Source: Glycomyces buryatensis
GTDB taxonomy: Bacteria > Actinomycetota > Actinomycetes > Mycobacteriales > Micromonosporaceae
Assembly (NCBI RefSeq): GCF_004912275.1
Contig: NZ_STGY01000066.1
Location: 62,001 to 126,000 of the forward strand
DNA length: 64,000 nucleotides
Direction of reading: 5' to 3'
The position numbers and the translations under genes are program-made. This document shows positions 52,693 through 60,599 of the stretch, piece by piece. Position 1 is the stretch's first letter; each line of letters starts with the position of its first letter. The notes under the pieces are model-generated. The model made no database searches. It was not told the origin of the DNA and saw only the letters and a program-made list of their open reading frames with translations.

Positions 52693-53167
52693 ACCACTGG
52701 TTGGCCGAGCCCGTGCAAAGGCAGACCAGGGTGATCACGGGCATCACCAGCCACGGCATCGAACCGAAGACCCCGGAGGTCTCCAGCGGGACGCCCGAGG
52801 AGTCGCCGAGCTTGAAACCGAAATTGAAGGAGACAGCCCCGCCCACGATGGACAGCAGCATGAGCACGGCAGTGGTGATCTGCGCCCAGCGGCGGCCTGC
52901 CCCAAGCTTGTTCGCGAGCACCGCGTACAGGATCGCGACGACGATTATCACCGTTACGATAGGGGCGATTACTTGGGAGAACATCGGATCAAGGCCGTGT
53001 GACCCCAGTCTGGGAAGGATGCCGAAGACGATCAGTCCGACGAACCCGACGACGGTCCCGGTGCAGACCGTGAGGGCGAATTGGAGCCACATGAGCACCT
53101 GCGCGGTCGTGACCGTACCGGGCTTGCGGAGCAGGAGTTCGGGGGCGGTGGGTCGGGGTGGTTCCAA
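52607..53167 (-). CDS. Four-helix membrane protein of unknown function
   Basis: 186 residues from a TTG at 53167 with GGAGG six bases upstream. Four hydrophobic segments lie near residues 28-50 (LMWLQFALTVCTGTVVGFVGLIVFG), 62-85 (VIAPIVTVIIVVAILYAVLA), 93-115 and 133-150. A Pro/Gly/Gln-rich C-terminal tail (DPLRQGPPPTGPGQQYSPYVNG) follows. This architecture is common in actinobacterial membrane proteins of unknown function. Its 3' end overlaps the LLM oxidoreductase gene by 86 bases on the opposite strand. Confidence 0.75.
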   Translation of the reverse strand: MEPPRPTAPELLLRKPGTVTTAQVLMWLQFALTVCTGTVVGFVGLIVFGILPRLGSHGLDPMFSQVIAPIVTVIIVVAILYAVLANKLGAGRRWAQITTAVLMLLSIVGGAVSFNFGFKLGDSSGVPLETSGVFGSMPWLVMPVITLVCLCTGSANQWFRQGGLDPLRQGPPPTGPGQQYSPYVNG

Positions 53168-53276
53168 GGCAGTCCTCCGGTGACAGGGGAGGACCGATTC
53201 TATTGGCAGGCCGCCATATAGCGCTCGGAGTCGGCCCACCAGCCATCCCAGTTCCCCACCGCTCAGAGCGATACGG

Positions 53277-54167
53277 CTAGCGCCCCTCGGCCAGCGCCCA
53301 CTTCAGCGCGTCGAGGACCGTCCGGTCCTGGTAGGCGAAGCCCGCCTCCTCCAGCACCGCCGGGCGGACCTTGGCGCCGCGCAGCAGCTCGACGGCCGCC
53401 TCGCCCGCGACGAGCTTCACGGCCCAGCCGGGGATGATCCACGGCGTGGGCCGGTGCAGGGCGGTCCCCAGCGACCGGGTGAACTCCCGGTTCGTGACCG
53501 GGTTCGGGCCCACCAGGTTCACGGCCCCGGACGTGCCGTCCTCCAGGAGGAGAACCACCGCGTTCACCCAGTCCCGCAAGGAGATCCACGGCAGGTACTG
53601 CTGTCCGTTTCCGAATCGTCCGCCCATGCACAGCTTGAAGACCGGCACGAACTTCGCCAGGAGCGGGCTATCCGGGCCGAGCACGTGGCTGGTGCGCAGC
53701 CGCACCACCCGCGCTCCGGCGTCCTTTGCGGCGGCCGTCGCCTGCTCCCACGCCAGGCAGGTCCGGCCCAGGTAGTCGGTGGAGGCCGGAGTCGACTCGT
53801 CCACCGGGACCGCCGCGCGGTCCCCGTACCAGCCGACGGCCGAGGCGTTCACCAGCACCGGGACCCCCGCCCGCGCTACTGCTTCAGCCAGGACCTCGGT
53901 CGGCACGACGCGGCTGGTGCGGATGCGCCGCTTGTAGGCCTCGTTCCAGCGCTGGCCCGCGATGGGTACACCGCACAGGTTGACCACGGCGTCGACGCCG
54001 TCGAGGATGGACGGGTCGAGGGGTCCTCCGTAAGGGTCCCAGCGGATCTCGTCCTCCGCGTCGGGTTCGCGGCGCACCAGCCGGACCAGGTCGTGGCCGT
54101 TCAGGGCCTTCGTGAGGGCAGTGCCGAGGTAGCCGCTGGAGCCGGCGATGACGATCCGCATACTCAC
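53277..54167 (-). CDS. TIGR01777-family NAD-dependent epimerase/oxidoreductase
   Basis: 296-residue extended-SDR protein (YfcH/TIGR01777 type). The Rossmann motif is IVIAGSSGYLGTALTKAL; VDAVVNLCGVPIAGQRW, NASAVGWYGDR and the C-terminal DUF1731 region (TALHRPTPWIIPGWAVKLVAGEAAVELL) are characteristic. The usual active-site Tyr is in GWYGDR. The GTG at 54167 or the ATG at 54161 can start it. It follows the Rrf2 gene by 21 bases on the same strand. Its reaction is not known in any homologue that I can name. Confidence 0.92.
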   Translation of the reverse strand: MSMRIVIAGSSGYLGTALTKALNGHDLVRLVRREPDAEDEIRWDPYGGPLDPSILDGVDAVVNLCGVPIAGQRWNEAYKRRIRTSRVVPTEVLAEAVARAGVPVLVNASAVGWYGDRAAVPVDESTPASTDYLGRTCLAWEQATAAAKDAGARVVRLRTSHVLGPDSPLLAKFVPVFKLCMGGRFGNGQQYLPWISLRDWVNAVVLLLEDGTSGAVNLVGPNPVTNREFTRSLGTALHRPTPWIIPGWAVKLVAGEAAVELLRGAKVRPAVLEEAGFAYQDRTVLDALKWALAEGR

Positions 54168-54188
54168 ACCCTATGGCCTGCAGCCCGG

Positions 54189-54671
54189 TCAGCGCGCGGC
54201 ATACCAGTCCTGGACCTGGCGGCGCAGTCCCGGCGCCTGGAGCTCGGCATTGGCCTGGACCTGCGCCAGCGTCTGGGCGGCCAGCGCCCGCCGCCATTCC
54301 AGTTCGGCCGAGCGCATCGCGGTGTCGATGGCGCAGGGCGCGCGGAAGGCCGAGGCGGGGAGGTCGGCCCAGACTCCGGCCTGGCGGATCTCGGCGCACT
54401 TGAAGGCCTCGTCGGGGCCTTCGATGGCGGTGAGGATGTCCATGAGGGTGATGTCGCCCAGTCCCTTGGCGAGGCGGAACCCGCCCTTCTTGCCGGCCGT
54501 CGAGGTGAGGACCCCGGCCTTGACGAGCGGTTGCAGCTGCTTATTGAGGTAGGCGGGCGGCAGCCCGTACCCGGCGGCCAGGCGGGCGGTGGACACCGGC
54601 CCGTCGGCCTCCATCCAGTTCAGCAGCAGGCAGCAGTGCGCGGCCCATTCGACGCCTTCGTTGATCTTCAT
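54189..54671 (-). CDS. Rrf2-family transcriptional regulator
   Basis: 160-residue regulator with the Rrf2 winged helix: GVEWAAHCCLLLNWMEADGPVSTARLAAGYGLPPAYLNKQLQPLVKAGVLTSTAGKKGGFRLAKG. Only two cysteines are found in the usual cluster region (FKCAEIR, APCAID), one short of the three that hold an Fe-S cluster in IscR or NsrR, so it may be a cluster-free member. It is divergent from the ridA gene, and two TATCTAGA sites lie between them; self-regulation and control of ridA are likely. Confidence 0.92.
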   Translation of the reverse strand: MKINEGVEWAAHCCLLLNWMEADGPVSTARLAAGYGLPPAYLNKQLQPLVKAGVLTSTAGKKGGFRLAKGLGDITLMDILTAIEGPDEAFKCAEIRQAGVWADLPASAFRAPCAIDTAMRSAELEWRRALAAQTLAQVQANAELQAPGLRRQVQDWYAAR

Positions 54672-54734
54672 GAACAGGATATTACCTGTCCGGATTAATG
54701 TGAGTCAGGGCACGGTGAAGAACGGTTGCGAAGC

Positions 54735-54762
54735 TGTATCTAGACATATAATATCTAGATAT
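54735..54762. promoter_or_regulatory. Tandem TATCTAGA operator between rrf2 and ridA
   Basis: Two TATCTAGA cores at 54737-54744 and 54752-54759, spaced 15 bases. The second extends to the perfect palindrome ATATCTAGATAT (54751-54762). The region is AT-rich and lies between the Rrf2 and RidA starts, as expected for an Rrf2-type operator. Confidence 0.6.
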
Positions 54763-54804
54763 GAGCTCCTGCTGGACGGGAGCCGAACCCTGAAGGAGAC
54801 CGCC

Positions 54805-55199
54805 ATGTCCATCGAGATCACCAACCCCGCCGAGCTCCACGACCCCACCGGGTTCGGCTACAGCCACGTCGCCCGCGTCTCCGGCGAACTCGTCCTCATC
54901 GCCGGCCAATACGACTCGGACGCCGACGGACACACCACGAGCGACGACTTCGCCGTCCAGGTCGAGCGGGCCTTCGCCAACCTCGGGAAGGCGCTGCGCT
55001 CGGTCGGGCTGGACTACGCGGACGTCGCGCAGCTGCGCACGTTCATCGTCGGGCACGACCAGGGGAAGCTCGAGGCACTCGGCGGGGCGATCGCCCGGAT
55101 CTGGGGCGACCGGCCGCCGGTTCAGACCTCACCGGGGTGGCCGCGCTGGCGCTGGCCGAGATGCTCTTCGAGGTCGACGCCGTCGCCGTCCGGTCATAG
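54805..55199 (+). pseudogene. RidA-family enamine/imine deaminase, one-base frameshift
   Basis: The first 107 residues are RidA/YjgF-like (TGFGYSHVARVSGELVLIAGQY, VERAFANLGKALRSVGLDYADVAQLRTFIVGH, RIWGDRPPVQT). The family normally continues LTGVAALA.AEMLFEVEAVA. That continuation is present from 55130 in the next frame (LTGVAALALAEMLFEVDAVAVRS, stop at 55197-55199). Inserting one C after CAGACC near 55128 restores a 132-residue protein. The existing frame instead runs on as Arg/Pro/Ser-rich sequence to 55479. RidA removes reactive enamines. It is either a recent pseudogene or a sequencing error. Confidence 0.82.
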
Positions 55200-55318
55200 C
55201 CGCAGAGTCCCGAGTTCCAGTCGCCCCGAAGCGCCGGGCGGCAGATCCTTCGAAGCAACTGAAGACCGAGCAACATCCGGCCCTCCCGGGCCGTCTAAAA
55301 CCTTATGGAGACAGCACC

Positions 55319-55813
55319 GTGAACGCGAACCTGACCACCCCGAAGCCGGTCATCGCCCGCGCCGCCACCGCCGAGAACCTGGCCCACGCCCAGCGGTCGG
55401 TCATGACGCTGCTGGCCGACTCGTCCCAGACCGGTGGGGCGCTGTCGGTGACTCGCTCGGTCTTCCCCTGGGGCGGTGACGGGGCCCCGTCGCACTTCCA
55501 CACCAAGGCCAGCGAATCGCTGTTCGTCATCGGAGGCCGCCTTCAGGTTCTGGCCGGGGACGAGGTTCTGATCCTGGAGGAGGGTGACTTCATCACCATC
55601 CCGCCGGGCCTGCCGCACGCCTTCGGGGCCGTGTCCGGCGCGGACGCCGAGGTCCTGGCGATCTTCACGCCGGCGGCCGACCGCTTCGACTACTACCGGC
55701 TCCTGGAGCGAGTCGTCGCGGGCGAGGCCGACCCGGCCGAGATCGCGGCCTCGGGGGAGCGGTTCGACAACCACTATGTCGACAGCCCGGCCTGGCGCAA
55801 CGCCAGGTCCTAA
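55319..55813 (+). CDS. Cupin-domain protein
   Basis: 164-residue single-domain cupin. The first metal motif is GAPSHFHTKASESLFVIGGRLQV and the second is PPGLPHAFG, giving the His/His/Glu/His set (G-x5-H-x-H-x3,4-E ... PxGxxH). C-terminal helices carry a YRLLERVVAG segment. The GTG at 55319 starts it. Such proteins include quercetinase-like dioxygenases and sugar or metabolite binding proteins. It follows the ridA region in the same direction and might be under the same control. Confidence 0.9.
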   Translation: MNANLTTPKPVIARAATAENLAHAQRSVMTLLADSSQTGGALSVTRSVFPWGGDGAPSHFHTKASESLFVIGGRLQVLAGDEVLILEEGDFITIPPGLPHAFGAVSGADAEVLAIFTPAADRFDYYRLLERVVAGEADPAEIAASGERFDNHYVDSPAWRNARS

Positions 55814-55826
55814 GGGCGGCAGGGGT

Positions 55827-56753
55827 TTACAGTCCCAGGCGCTCCCGGGACAGGCCCCCGGCGCGGGAGCGCCATTCGACGCCGGCCTTGAGACCGGCCA
55901 GGACGGACCGCTGGAGGGTGTTGTCGGCGGGCAGTTGGTCCATCGGTGTCTCGGGGGCCCGGGCGAAGACGAAGCGCCAGATGTCGTCGTGGCCGCCCTC
56001 GTTCCCGGGGGCGACGAGGTCGAACAGCTTCCCGAACCGGAGGATGTTCGAGTGCTCGGGCAGCCAGTCGCGCAGTTGCGGGTCGAGCAGCCAAGAGGTG
56101 CACATGAACTCAGGGAAGCGGCCCTTCCCGAAGTGCTCGGGGAAGGCCGCCGGGAAGAATTCGAGCGCCTGCCGCAACGAGTCGCGGACGATCTCGGGCG
56201 CGAGCGAGCCGCCCTCGCCGCGGATGTGCAGGCCGATCCGGGGCGCCCCCACCGTGCCTTCCATGCAGAACTGGAGGCGGCCCAGCTGGTACAGCGAGCC
56301 GCGGACGTGGGCGGTGAACCAGAACGCCACGTCGAGTCCGGCGCGGCCGTACAGGATCCGATTGAGCCGCAGCTTCTCGCCGATGTCGGCCAGGATCAGC
56401 TTCGAGTGTTCCTCGTCGACGCCCCGCTCGCGGTGGATGTCGAGCATCAGCGGCACCGCAGCCAGCAACGGGTAGAGCCCCAGCAGGTGCCCGGCGTCGC
56501 TCTGGTGCTCGGGACCCTTGGGCCATTGCTTCCACATCCGCCCGCCCATGTCGGCCGCGATCGACTGGTAGCACCGGTCGGCCCACCGCCGCAGGTCCGA
56601 GCCGTAGACCTCTCCGACCGCCTCGGCGGCGGCCCGGGCGTCCTCGGGGTCGGCGCCGCACCAGTCGAGCAGGAGCTCGCGGACCTCCTCGGAAGTGAGG
56701 ACGGGGAACGGCCGTATGGAGCCCTCGGCGGGCAGTTCTGAATTCACCGGCAT
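55827..56753 (-). CDS. Acyltransferase-like protein (GNAT C-terminal type)
   Basis: 308 residues. There is no membrane helix or signal. The N-terminal part is helical (LLLDWCGADPEDARAAAEAVGEVYGSDLRRWADR), the middle has LLGLYPLLAAVPLMLDIHRERGVDEEHSKLILADIGEKL, and the C-terminal half has AFWFTAHVRGSLYQLGRLQFCMEGT and IGLHIRGEGGSLAPEIVRDSL with a WLLDPQLRDWLPEHSNILRFGKLFDLV segment. This matches actinobacterial and firmicute proteins annotated as acyltransferase-domain (GNAT-like C-terminal) proteins. No acceptor or donor is known. It is convergent with the cupin gene, with 13 bases between. Confidence 0.75.
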   Translation of the reverse strand: MPVNSELPAEGSIRPFPVLTSEEVRELLLDWCGADPEDARAAAEAVGEVYGSDLRRWADRCYQSIAADMGGRMWKQWPKGPEHQSDAGHLLGLYPLLAAVPLMLDIHRERGVDEEHSKLILADIGEKLRLNRILYGRAGLDVAFWFTAHVRGSLYQLGRLQFCMEGTVGAPRIGLHIRGEGGSLAPEIVRDSLRQALEFFPAAFPEHFGKGRFPEFMCTSWLLDPQLRDWLPEHSNILRFGKLFDLVAPGNEGGHDDIWRFVFARAPETPMDQLPADNTLQRSVLAGLKAGVEWRSRAGGLSRERLGL

Positions 56754-56812
56754 ATGTCACCACGGTGCGACCCCCGCTCGCAACCTGGCCGGGGCGGACC
56801 TAGTCTGTCGGA

Positions 56813-57142
56813 GTGCGCCGGTTGTTGACGCCCCCGTGGCTCGTCCTCCACTTCTTCGCCGTGGTGCTGACCACGGGATTCAGCCTGCTCGGCTGGTGGC
56901 AGCTGTCGAGGGCCCAGGGCGGCAACGCGATCAGCTGGGGTTATGCGTTCGAGTGGCCGCTGTTCGCCCTGTTCACGCTCGCGCTCTGGATTCGCCAGAT
57001 GCGCTTGGAGCTGCACAAGGACGCGCCGGAGGGCAAGGCCCGCAAGGGACGTCCCGAGCCGCCGCCGATGACCTCGCCGTTCGAGACTTCCATTCTCAGG
57101 GCGCGCCAGTCCGACACTCAATCTCCCGGGAGTACCGCATGA
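56813..57142 (+). CDS. Small two-helix membrane protein
   Basis: 109 residues with two hydrophobic helices, about residues 7-30 (PPWLVLHFFAVVLTTGFSLLGWW) and 41-60 (WGYAFEWPLFALFTLALWI). A hydrophilic, basic, Pro-rich C-terminal half follows. The GTG starts at 56813. The stop overlaps the ATG of the following DUF3817 gene, and this pairing is frequent in actinobacteria. Function unknown. Confidence 0.78.
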   Translation: MRRLLTPPWLVLHFFAVVLTTGFSLLGWWQLSRAQGGNAISWGYAFEWPLFALFTLALWIRQMRLELHKDAPEGKARKGRPEPPPMTSPFETSILRARQSDTQSPGSTA

Positions 57143-57483
57143 ACGCCGCCTTGAAGCGCTTCCGCATCGTCGCCTGGATCGTCGGCACGTTCCTGATCGG
57201 GCTCGTCTTCGTGGCGATGCCGCTGAAGTACATCTGGCACGACGACACCCTGGTGACGGTGATCAGCCCCATCCACGGCCTGTGCTACATGGTCTACCTG
57301 GTGCTCGGCTTCCACCTGGCGCAGCAGGCCGGCTGGAAGTTCTGGCCGCAGACGGTGGGGCTGCTGCTGGGCGGCACGGTCCCGGTTTACTCGTTCTTCG
57401 TGGAGCGCTGGGCGCACCGCAAGATCCTGGCCGAGCACCCGCAGGCGTCGGACCCGAAGGTCCGCACTGAAGAGCCGGTCTAG
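57139..57483 (+). CDS. DUF3817 membrane protein
   Basis: 114-residue DUF3817 protein with three hydrophobic helices (FRIVAWIVGTFLIGLVFVAMPLKYIW, VISPIHGLCYMVYLVLGFHLA, FWPQTVGLLLGGTVPVYSFFVERW). The HG.CY and P..SF.VERW elements are typical. The domain is also found at the end of some SURF1-like or integral membrane proteins. The ATG overlaps the upstream stop, and the stop overlaps the convergent transpeptidase stop by 4 bases. Confidence 0.88.
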   Translation: MNAALKRFRIVAWIVGTFLIGLVFVAMPLKYIWHDDTLVTVISPIHGLCYMVYLVLGFHLAQQAGWKFWPQTVGLLLGGTVPVYSFFVERWAHRKILAEHPQASDPKVRTEEPV

Positions 57484-58709
57484 TCGGATTCGCCGGAGGA
57501 CGAGTCGAGGTATGAGCCCGCGACGACGTCTTCCCAGCTGAGGTCCCAGGTGGTGAACCCGTCGCCCTGGGGCAGCGCGAGCCCGGTGTTCAGGACGACG
57601 ACCGGGTCGCCCCAGCGCACGAAGTTGTAGATCCACTCGCCCATCTCGTCGGAGACGTTGATGCAGCCGTGGGAGCCGTTGCTCTTGCCGAGTCGGTCCG
57701 CGGCCCAGGGCGCGCCGTGGATGAACTGGCCCGAGAACGTCAGGCGCATCGCCCACTTGACGGGGGTCTCGTATTCGTACAGCTCGGAGACGAACGTCGA
57801 CTCCTCCTCGCGGCTCATGACGATCATGTTGCCCGAGAAGGAACGGGCGTCGTTGCCGTCGATCGGCTCGTCGGCGCCCAGCGAGATGGGGATGGTCTGG
57901 ACGATGGTGCCGTCCTGGTAGGCCCGCAGCTGCTTGGTGTCGTTGTCGGCCTCGAGCAGGCGCGCCTCGGGGTCGATGGTGAAGTTCGTGTCCTGGTCGA
58001 ACTCGCCGTAGTAGTCCTCGCCGAGCGGCAGGCCGCCCAGGCCCAGGCGCACGGTGACCTGGGTGTTCGGCTGCCAGTACTCCTTGGGCCGGTACTCCAG
58101 GGCGCGGGCGTTGATCCAGTGCCAGGAGCCCTCTTGGGCGGGCTCGGAGGTGACGAACAGGCGGCGTTCGACGGCGGCGCGCTGGTCCTCGGGGATCTCG
58201 TAGCCGGAGAAGCGGAACGGCAGCACCGCGGCCTGGCCGACCGTGGAGTCCACACCCGGCAGGTAGTTCTCGATGCTGACCCGGTTGGGCGGGGAGGCGA
58301 TCGTGGTGAAGGTCGCCTCGACCGTGGCCGCCAGGCCGGCCGAGTCCTCGGCGGAGACCGCCGCGGTGTAGGTGCCCTCCCAGTCCAGCGGGGAGGCCGG
58401 GACCCAGGTGGTCCCGTCGGGGTGCATGTCGCCCTCGACCTCATTGCCCTCGGCGTCGGTGAGCGTGAACGAGGTGAACTCGCCCTCCTCGACCTTCCAG
58501 GCGATCTCGGTGGCGGCGGTCGCGTCGGCGGCGCCGTCGGCCGGGGTGACGGTGATCTTGGCGGCGCTCTGGGGCTCGTCGCTGCTCTCGTCGTCGGACC
58601 CGAGGGTGCCGGTGTCCTTGGTGCAGGCGGCCAGGCCCGCGCCTACAGCGACAACGCCGCCCGCGGCGAAGACACCGCGTCGGCTCAGTGGGGACCGTCC
58701 GAACGTCAT
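57480..58709 (-). CDS. L,D-transpeptidase lipoprotein (Ig-like plus YkuD)
   Basis: 409-residue exported lipoprotein. The N-terminus (FGRSPLSRRGVFAAGGVVAVGAGLAAC) has both a twin-arginine-like pair and a lipobox. Two Ig-like domains follow (about residues 45-260), then the YkuD catalytic domain with the signature FIHGAPWAADRLGKSNGSHGCINVSDEM, including the active-site Cys. It matches the mycobacterial LdtMt2 type, making 3-3 crosslinks in peptidoglycan. The ATG at 58709 is chosen for the signal sequence; 58937 would add spurious residues. It is next to another cell-wall enzyme gene. Confidence 0.94.
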   Translation of the reverse strand: MTFGRSPLSRRGVFAAGGVVAVGAGLAACTKDTGTLGSDDESSDEPQSAAKITVTPADGAADATAATEIAWKVEEGEFTSFTLTDAEGNEVEGDMHPDGTTWVPASPLDWEGTYTAAVSAEDSAGLAATVEATFTTIASPPNRVSIENYLPGVDSTVGQAAVLPFRFSGYEIPEDQRAAVERRLFVTSEPAQEGSWHWINARALEYRPKEYWQPNTQVTVRLGLGGLPLGEDYYGEFDQDTNFTIDPEARLLEADNDTKQLRAYQDGTIVQTIPISLGADEPIDGNDARSFSGNMIVMSREEESTFVSELYEYETPVKWAMRLTFSGQFIHGAPWAADRLGKSNGSHGCINVSDEMGEWIYNFVRWGDPVVVLNTGLALPQGDGFTTWDLSWEDVVAGSYLDSSSGESD

Positions 58710-58783
58710 GGACCAACAGTACACAGCGTGAGCGAGGCTCAGGCGCCTCAATGGAGTGCCGTGCCCCTCAGATGACGTGCCGG

Positions 58784-59857
58784 TTAACGGATGCTGACGT
58801 GCACGTGGTTGGTGTGGTCGCTGGAGGGGTCGCCATAGGCCCCTCCGTAGGACTTCCACCCGCTGCCGGGGAACCAGATCTGCCGGTACCAGATGACGTA
58901 CTGCACACCAAGTGCGTCGGCGTTCTCGGTGAACCACGCGGCCAGGTTCTGGCCGTAGTCGTAGTCCTCGCCGCCCGCGGCGCCGCCGAAACCGCCGGAT
59001 TCGGAGGAGTAGTCGCAGGCGCGGCCCTTGGGGTGCTCGCCCGAGCCGGTGGGCCGGTAGCAGTTGACGTAGCGGGTGAAGCCGGCGAACTGCGCCTGCT
59101 CCAGGGAGTGGAGGGTGCGCGGGGTGACGCAGCCGTCGGCGGGGGACGGGTCGTCCTCCGAGCAGCTCTCGTACGGCAGGGAGCCGTCGGGGTTGCGCGG
59201 CGCCGGGTCGGCGGCCCGGGCGTCGGAGGAGGTGGGGCCGGCGGCCGAGTCGCCACCCGAGGCGGCCAGCTCGTGGGCGGCCTCGTCGCGGGCCGCCTCC
59301 ATGTCCTCGGTGGCCTGCTCCTGCTCGGCGATGTTGTCGTCGAGGGTCTGCTGGGTCGCCTCGATCTCGGCCAGGCGGTCGACGAGGTCGTTCAGGCGCT
59401 CGGCGCGGGACTGACCGAGGAACTGGAGCGTTCCGAGCGCGTCGATCATGGCGCCGGGATCCTCGGAGGCCAGGAGCGCGGAGGTCGACTGGAGGTCGGA
59501 GGAGGCGTAGGCGCGGGCCACGTATTCGGCGAGCTCGGCATTGAGCTCCTCGATCTCCGCTTCGGAGTCGGACAGCTCGGCGACCAGGTCCTCCTGCTCC
59601 TGCTCGAGCGCGTTGAGCTCGTCCTGTGCGTTGAGGTAGTCCTCGATGGCCCCGGAGAGGCCCTCCGAGACGGAGTCGTCGCCCTCTTCCTGCGCCTCGG
59701 ATTGGGAGGCCGGGGCGATCAGGAGGACCACGAAGACCAGCATCGCGATCGGGAGAACGAGGGCTCGGCGGGCGGCATGTGGGCCGGTGCGCGCGGCATT
59801 ACCGTTCAAAGCGGGAGGTCCTTCGGGTGCTCGGCCGATGGGACGGGTCGTCGGCAC
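58784..59857 (-). CDS. Secreted coiled-coil protein with ARB_07466-like / M15-like C-terminal domain
   Basis: 357 residues. A signal/anchor lies near residues 30-55 (ALVLPIAMLVFVVLLIAPASQSEAQ). A long coiled coil follows (about 70-200: LNAQDELNALEQEQEDLVAELSDSEAEIEELNAELAEY and AEIEATQQTLDDNIAEQEQATEDMEAA), then a Ser/Asp/Pro linker. The C-terminal domain (EHPKGRACDYSSE ... WYRQIWFPGSGWKSYGGAYGD with SSDHTNHVHVSI) has the H.xxxRAxD and HxNHVH residues of peptidoglycan D,D-peptidase-like or lysozyme-accessory proteins. It is probably a peptidoglycan hydrolase regulated by the coil. Confidence 0.86.
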   Translation of the reverse strand: MPTTRPIGRAPEGPPALNGNAARTGPHAARRALVLPIAMLVFVVLLIAPASQSEAQEEGDDSVSEGLSGAIEDYLNAQDELNALEQEQEDLVAELSDSEAEIEELNAELAEYVARAYASSDLQSTSALLASEDPGAMIDALGTLQFLGQSRAERLNDLVDRLAEIEATQQTLDDNIAEQEQATEDMEAARDEAAHELAASGGDSAAGPTSSDARAADPAPRNPDGSLPYESCSEDDPSPADGCVTPRTLHSLEQAQFAGFTRYVNCYRPTGSGEHPKGRACDYSSESGGFGGAAGGEDYDYGQNLAAWFTENADALGVQYVIWYRQIWFPGSGWKSYGGAYGDPSSDHTNHVHVSIR

Positions 59858-60043
59858 ACAGCGTAGAACGCGAGTTTTGCTCGATCAATTCGGGTCCGAG
59901 ATGGGCACTCTGCGCCACTACTCGGGCACTGACCTGCGGCCAGGCTATGGCCTCGCTTACGAGTCCTGGGCGACAGGAGTGTCAACTGATAAGGTAGTTC
60001 GAAATTGAACCGGATCATTTACGCCGTTGGAGGGAGGCCGGGA

Positions 60044-60526
60044 ATGCCAGAGGGCAACTTTCAGAGCCGCTGGCTCGCCCCCGGAGTCGACGACGTGTGG
60101 AACCAGTTCCTCACCGTCACCCACCGCCTCGAGCACCAGATCGACCGCCGCCTCCAGGACAACCACGGCATCACCCACACCCAGTACGAGATCCTCGTCC
60201 GCCTCGCCGACGCCCCGAAGCACGCCCTGCGCATGTCCGACCTCGCCGAACGCATCGTCACCGCCAAGAGCGCCGTCACCTACCAGATCGGCAAGCTCGC
60301 CGACATGGGCCTGGTCGAGCGCCACAAGTGCGAGAGCGACAACCGCGGCGTCTGGGTCAAACTCACCGACGCCGGGCGCGAACGCCTCGAAAAGGCCGCG
60401 CCCTGCATCCTCTCGCTGGTCCGCGAGCTGTTCCTCGACGCCATCACCTGCGACCAGGCCGACGAGCTCAATAAACTCCTCGAAACCTGGGCGGGCAACC
60501 TCGACCGGATCGAGCGCGGCGCCTGA
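60044..60526 (+). CDS. MarR-family transcriptional regulator
   Basis: 160-residue winged helix regulator with HRLEHQIDRRLQDNHGITHTQYEILVRLADAP as the dimer helix, LRMSDLAERIVTAKSAVTYQIGKLADMGLVER as the recognition helix and wing, and ESDNRGVWVKLTDAGRERLEKA. The ATG at 60044 (GGAGGGAGG upstream) is chosen over 60005. Cys residues at KC, PC and TC could be redox-sensitive. It lies 73 bases upstream of murE in the same direction, so it could affect the mur genes. Confidence 0.92.
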   Translation: MPEGNFQSRWLAPGVDDVWNQFLTVTHRLEHQIDRRLQDNHGITHTQYEILVRLADAPKHALRMSDLAERIVTAKSAVTYQIGKLADMGLVERHKCESDNRGVWVKLTDAGRERLEKAAPCILSLVRELFLDAITCDQADELNKLLETWAGNLDRIERGA

Positions 60527-60599
60527 GCACGGTTATTCACGCCGCGCGTTCGGTTCCGTGGTCGGTTTCGACCCTGTCACCCCGGTGTAGGGTCAGGCC

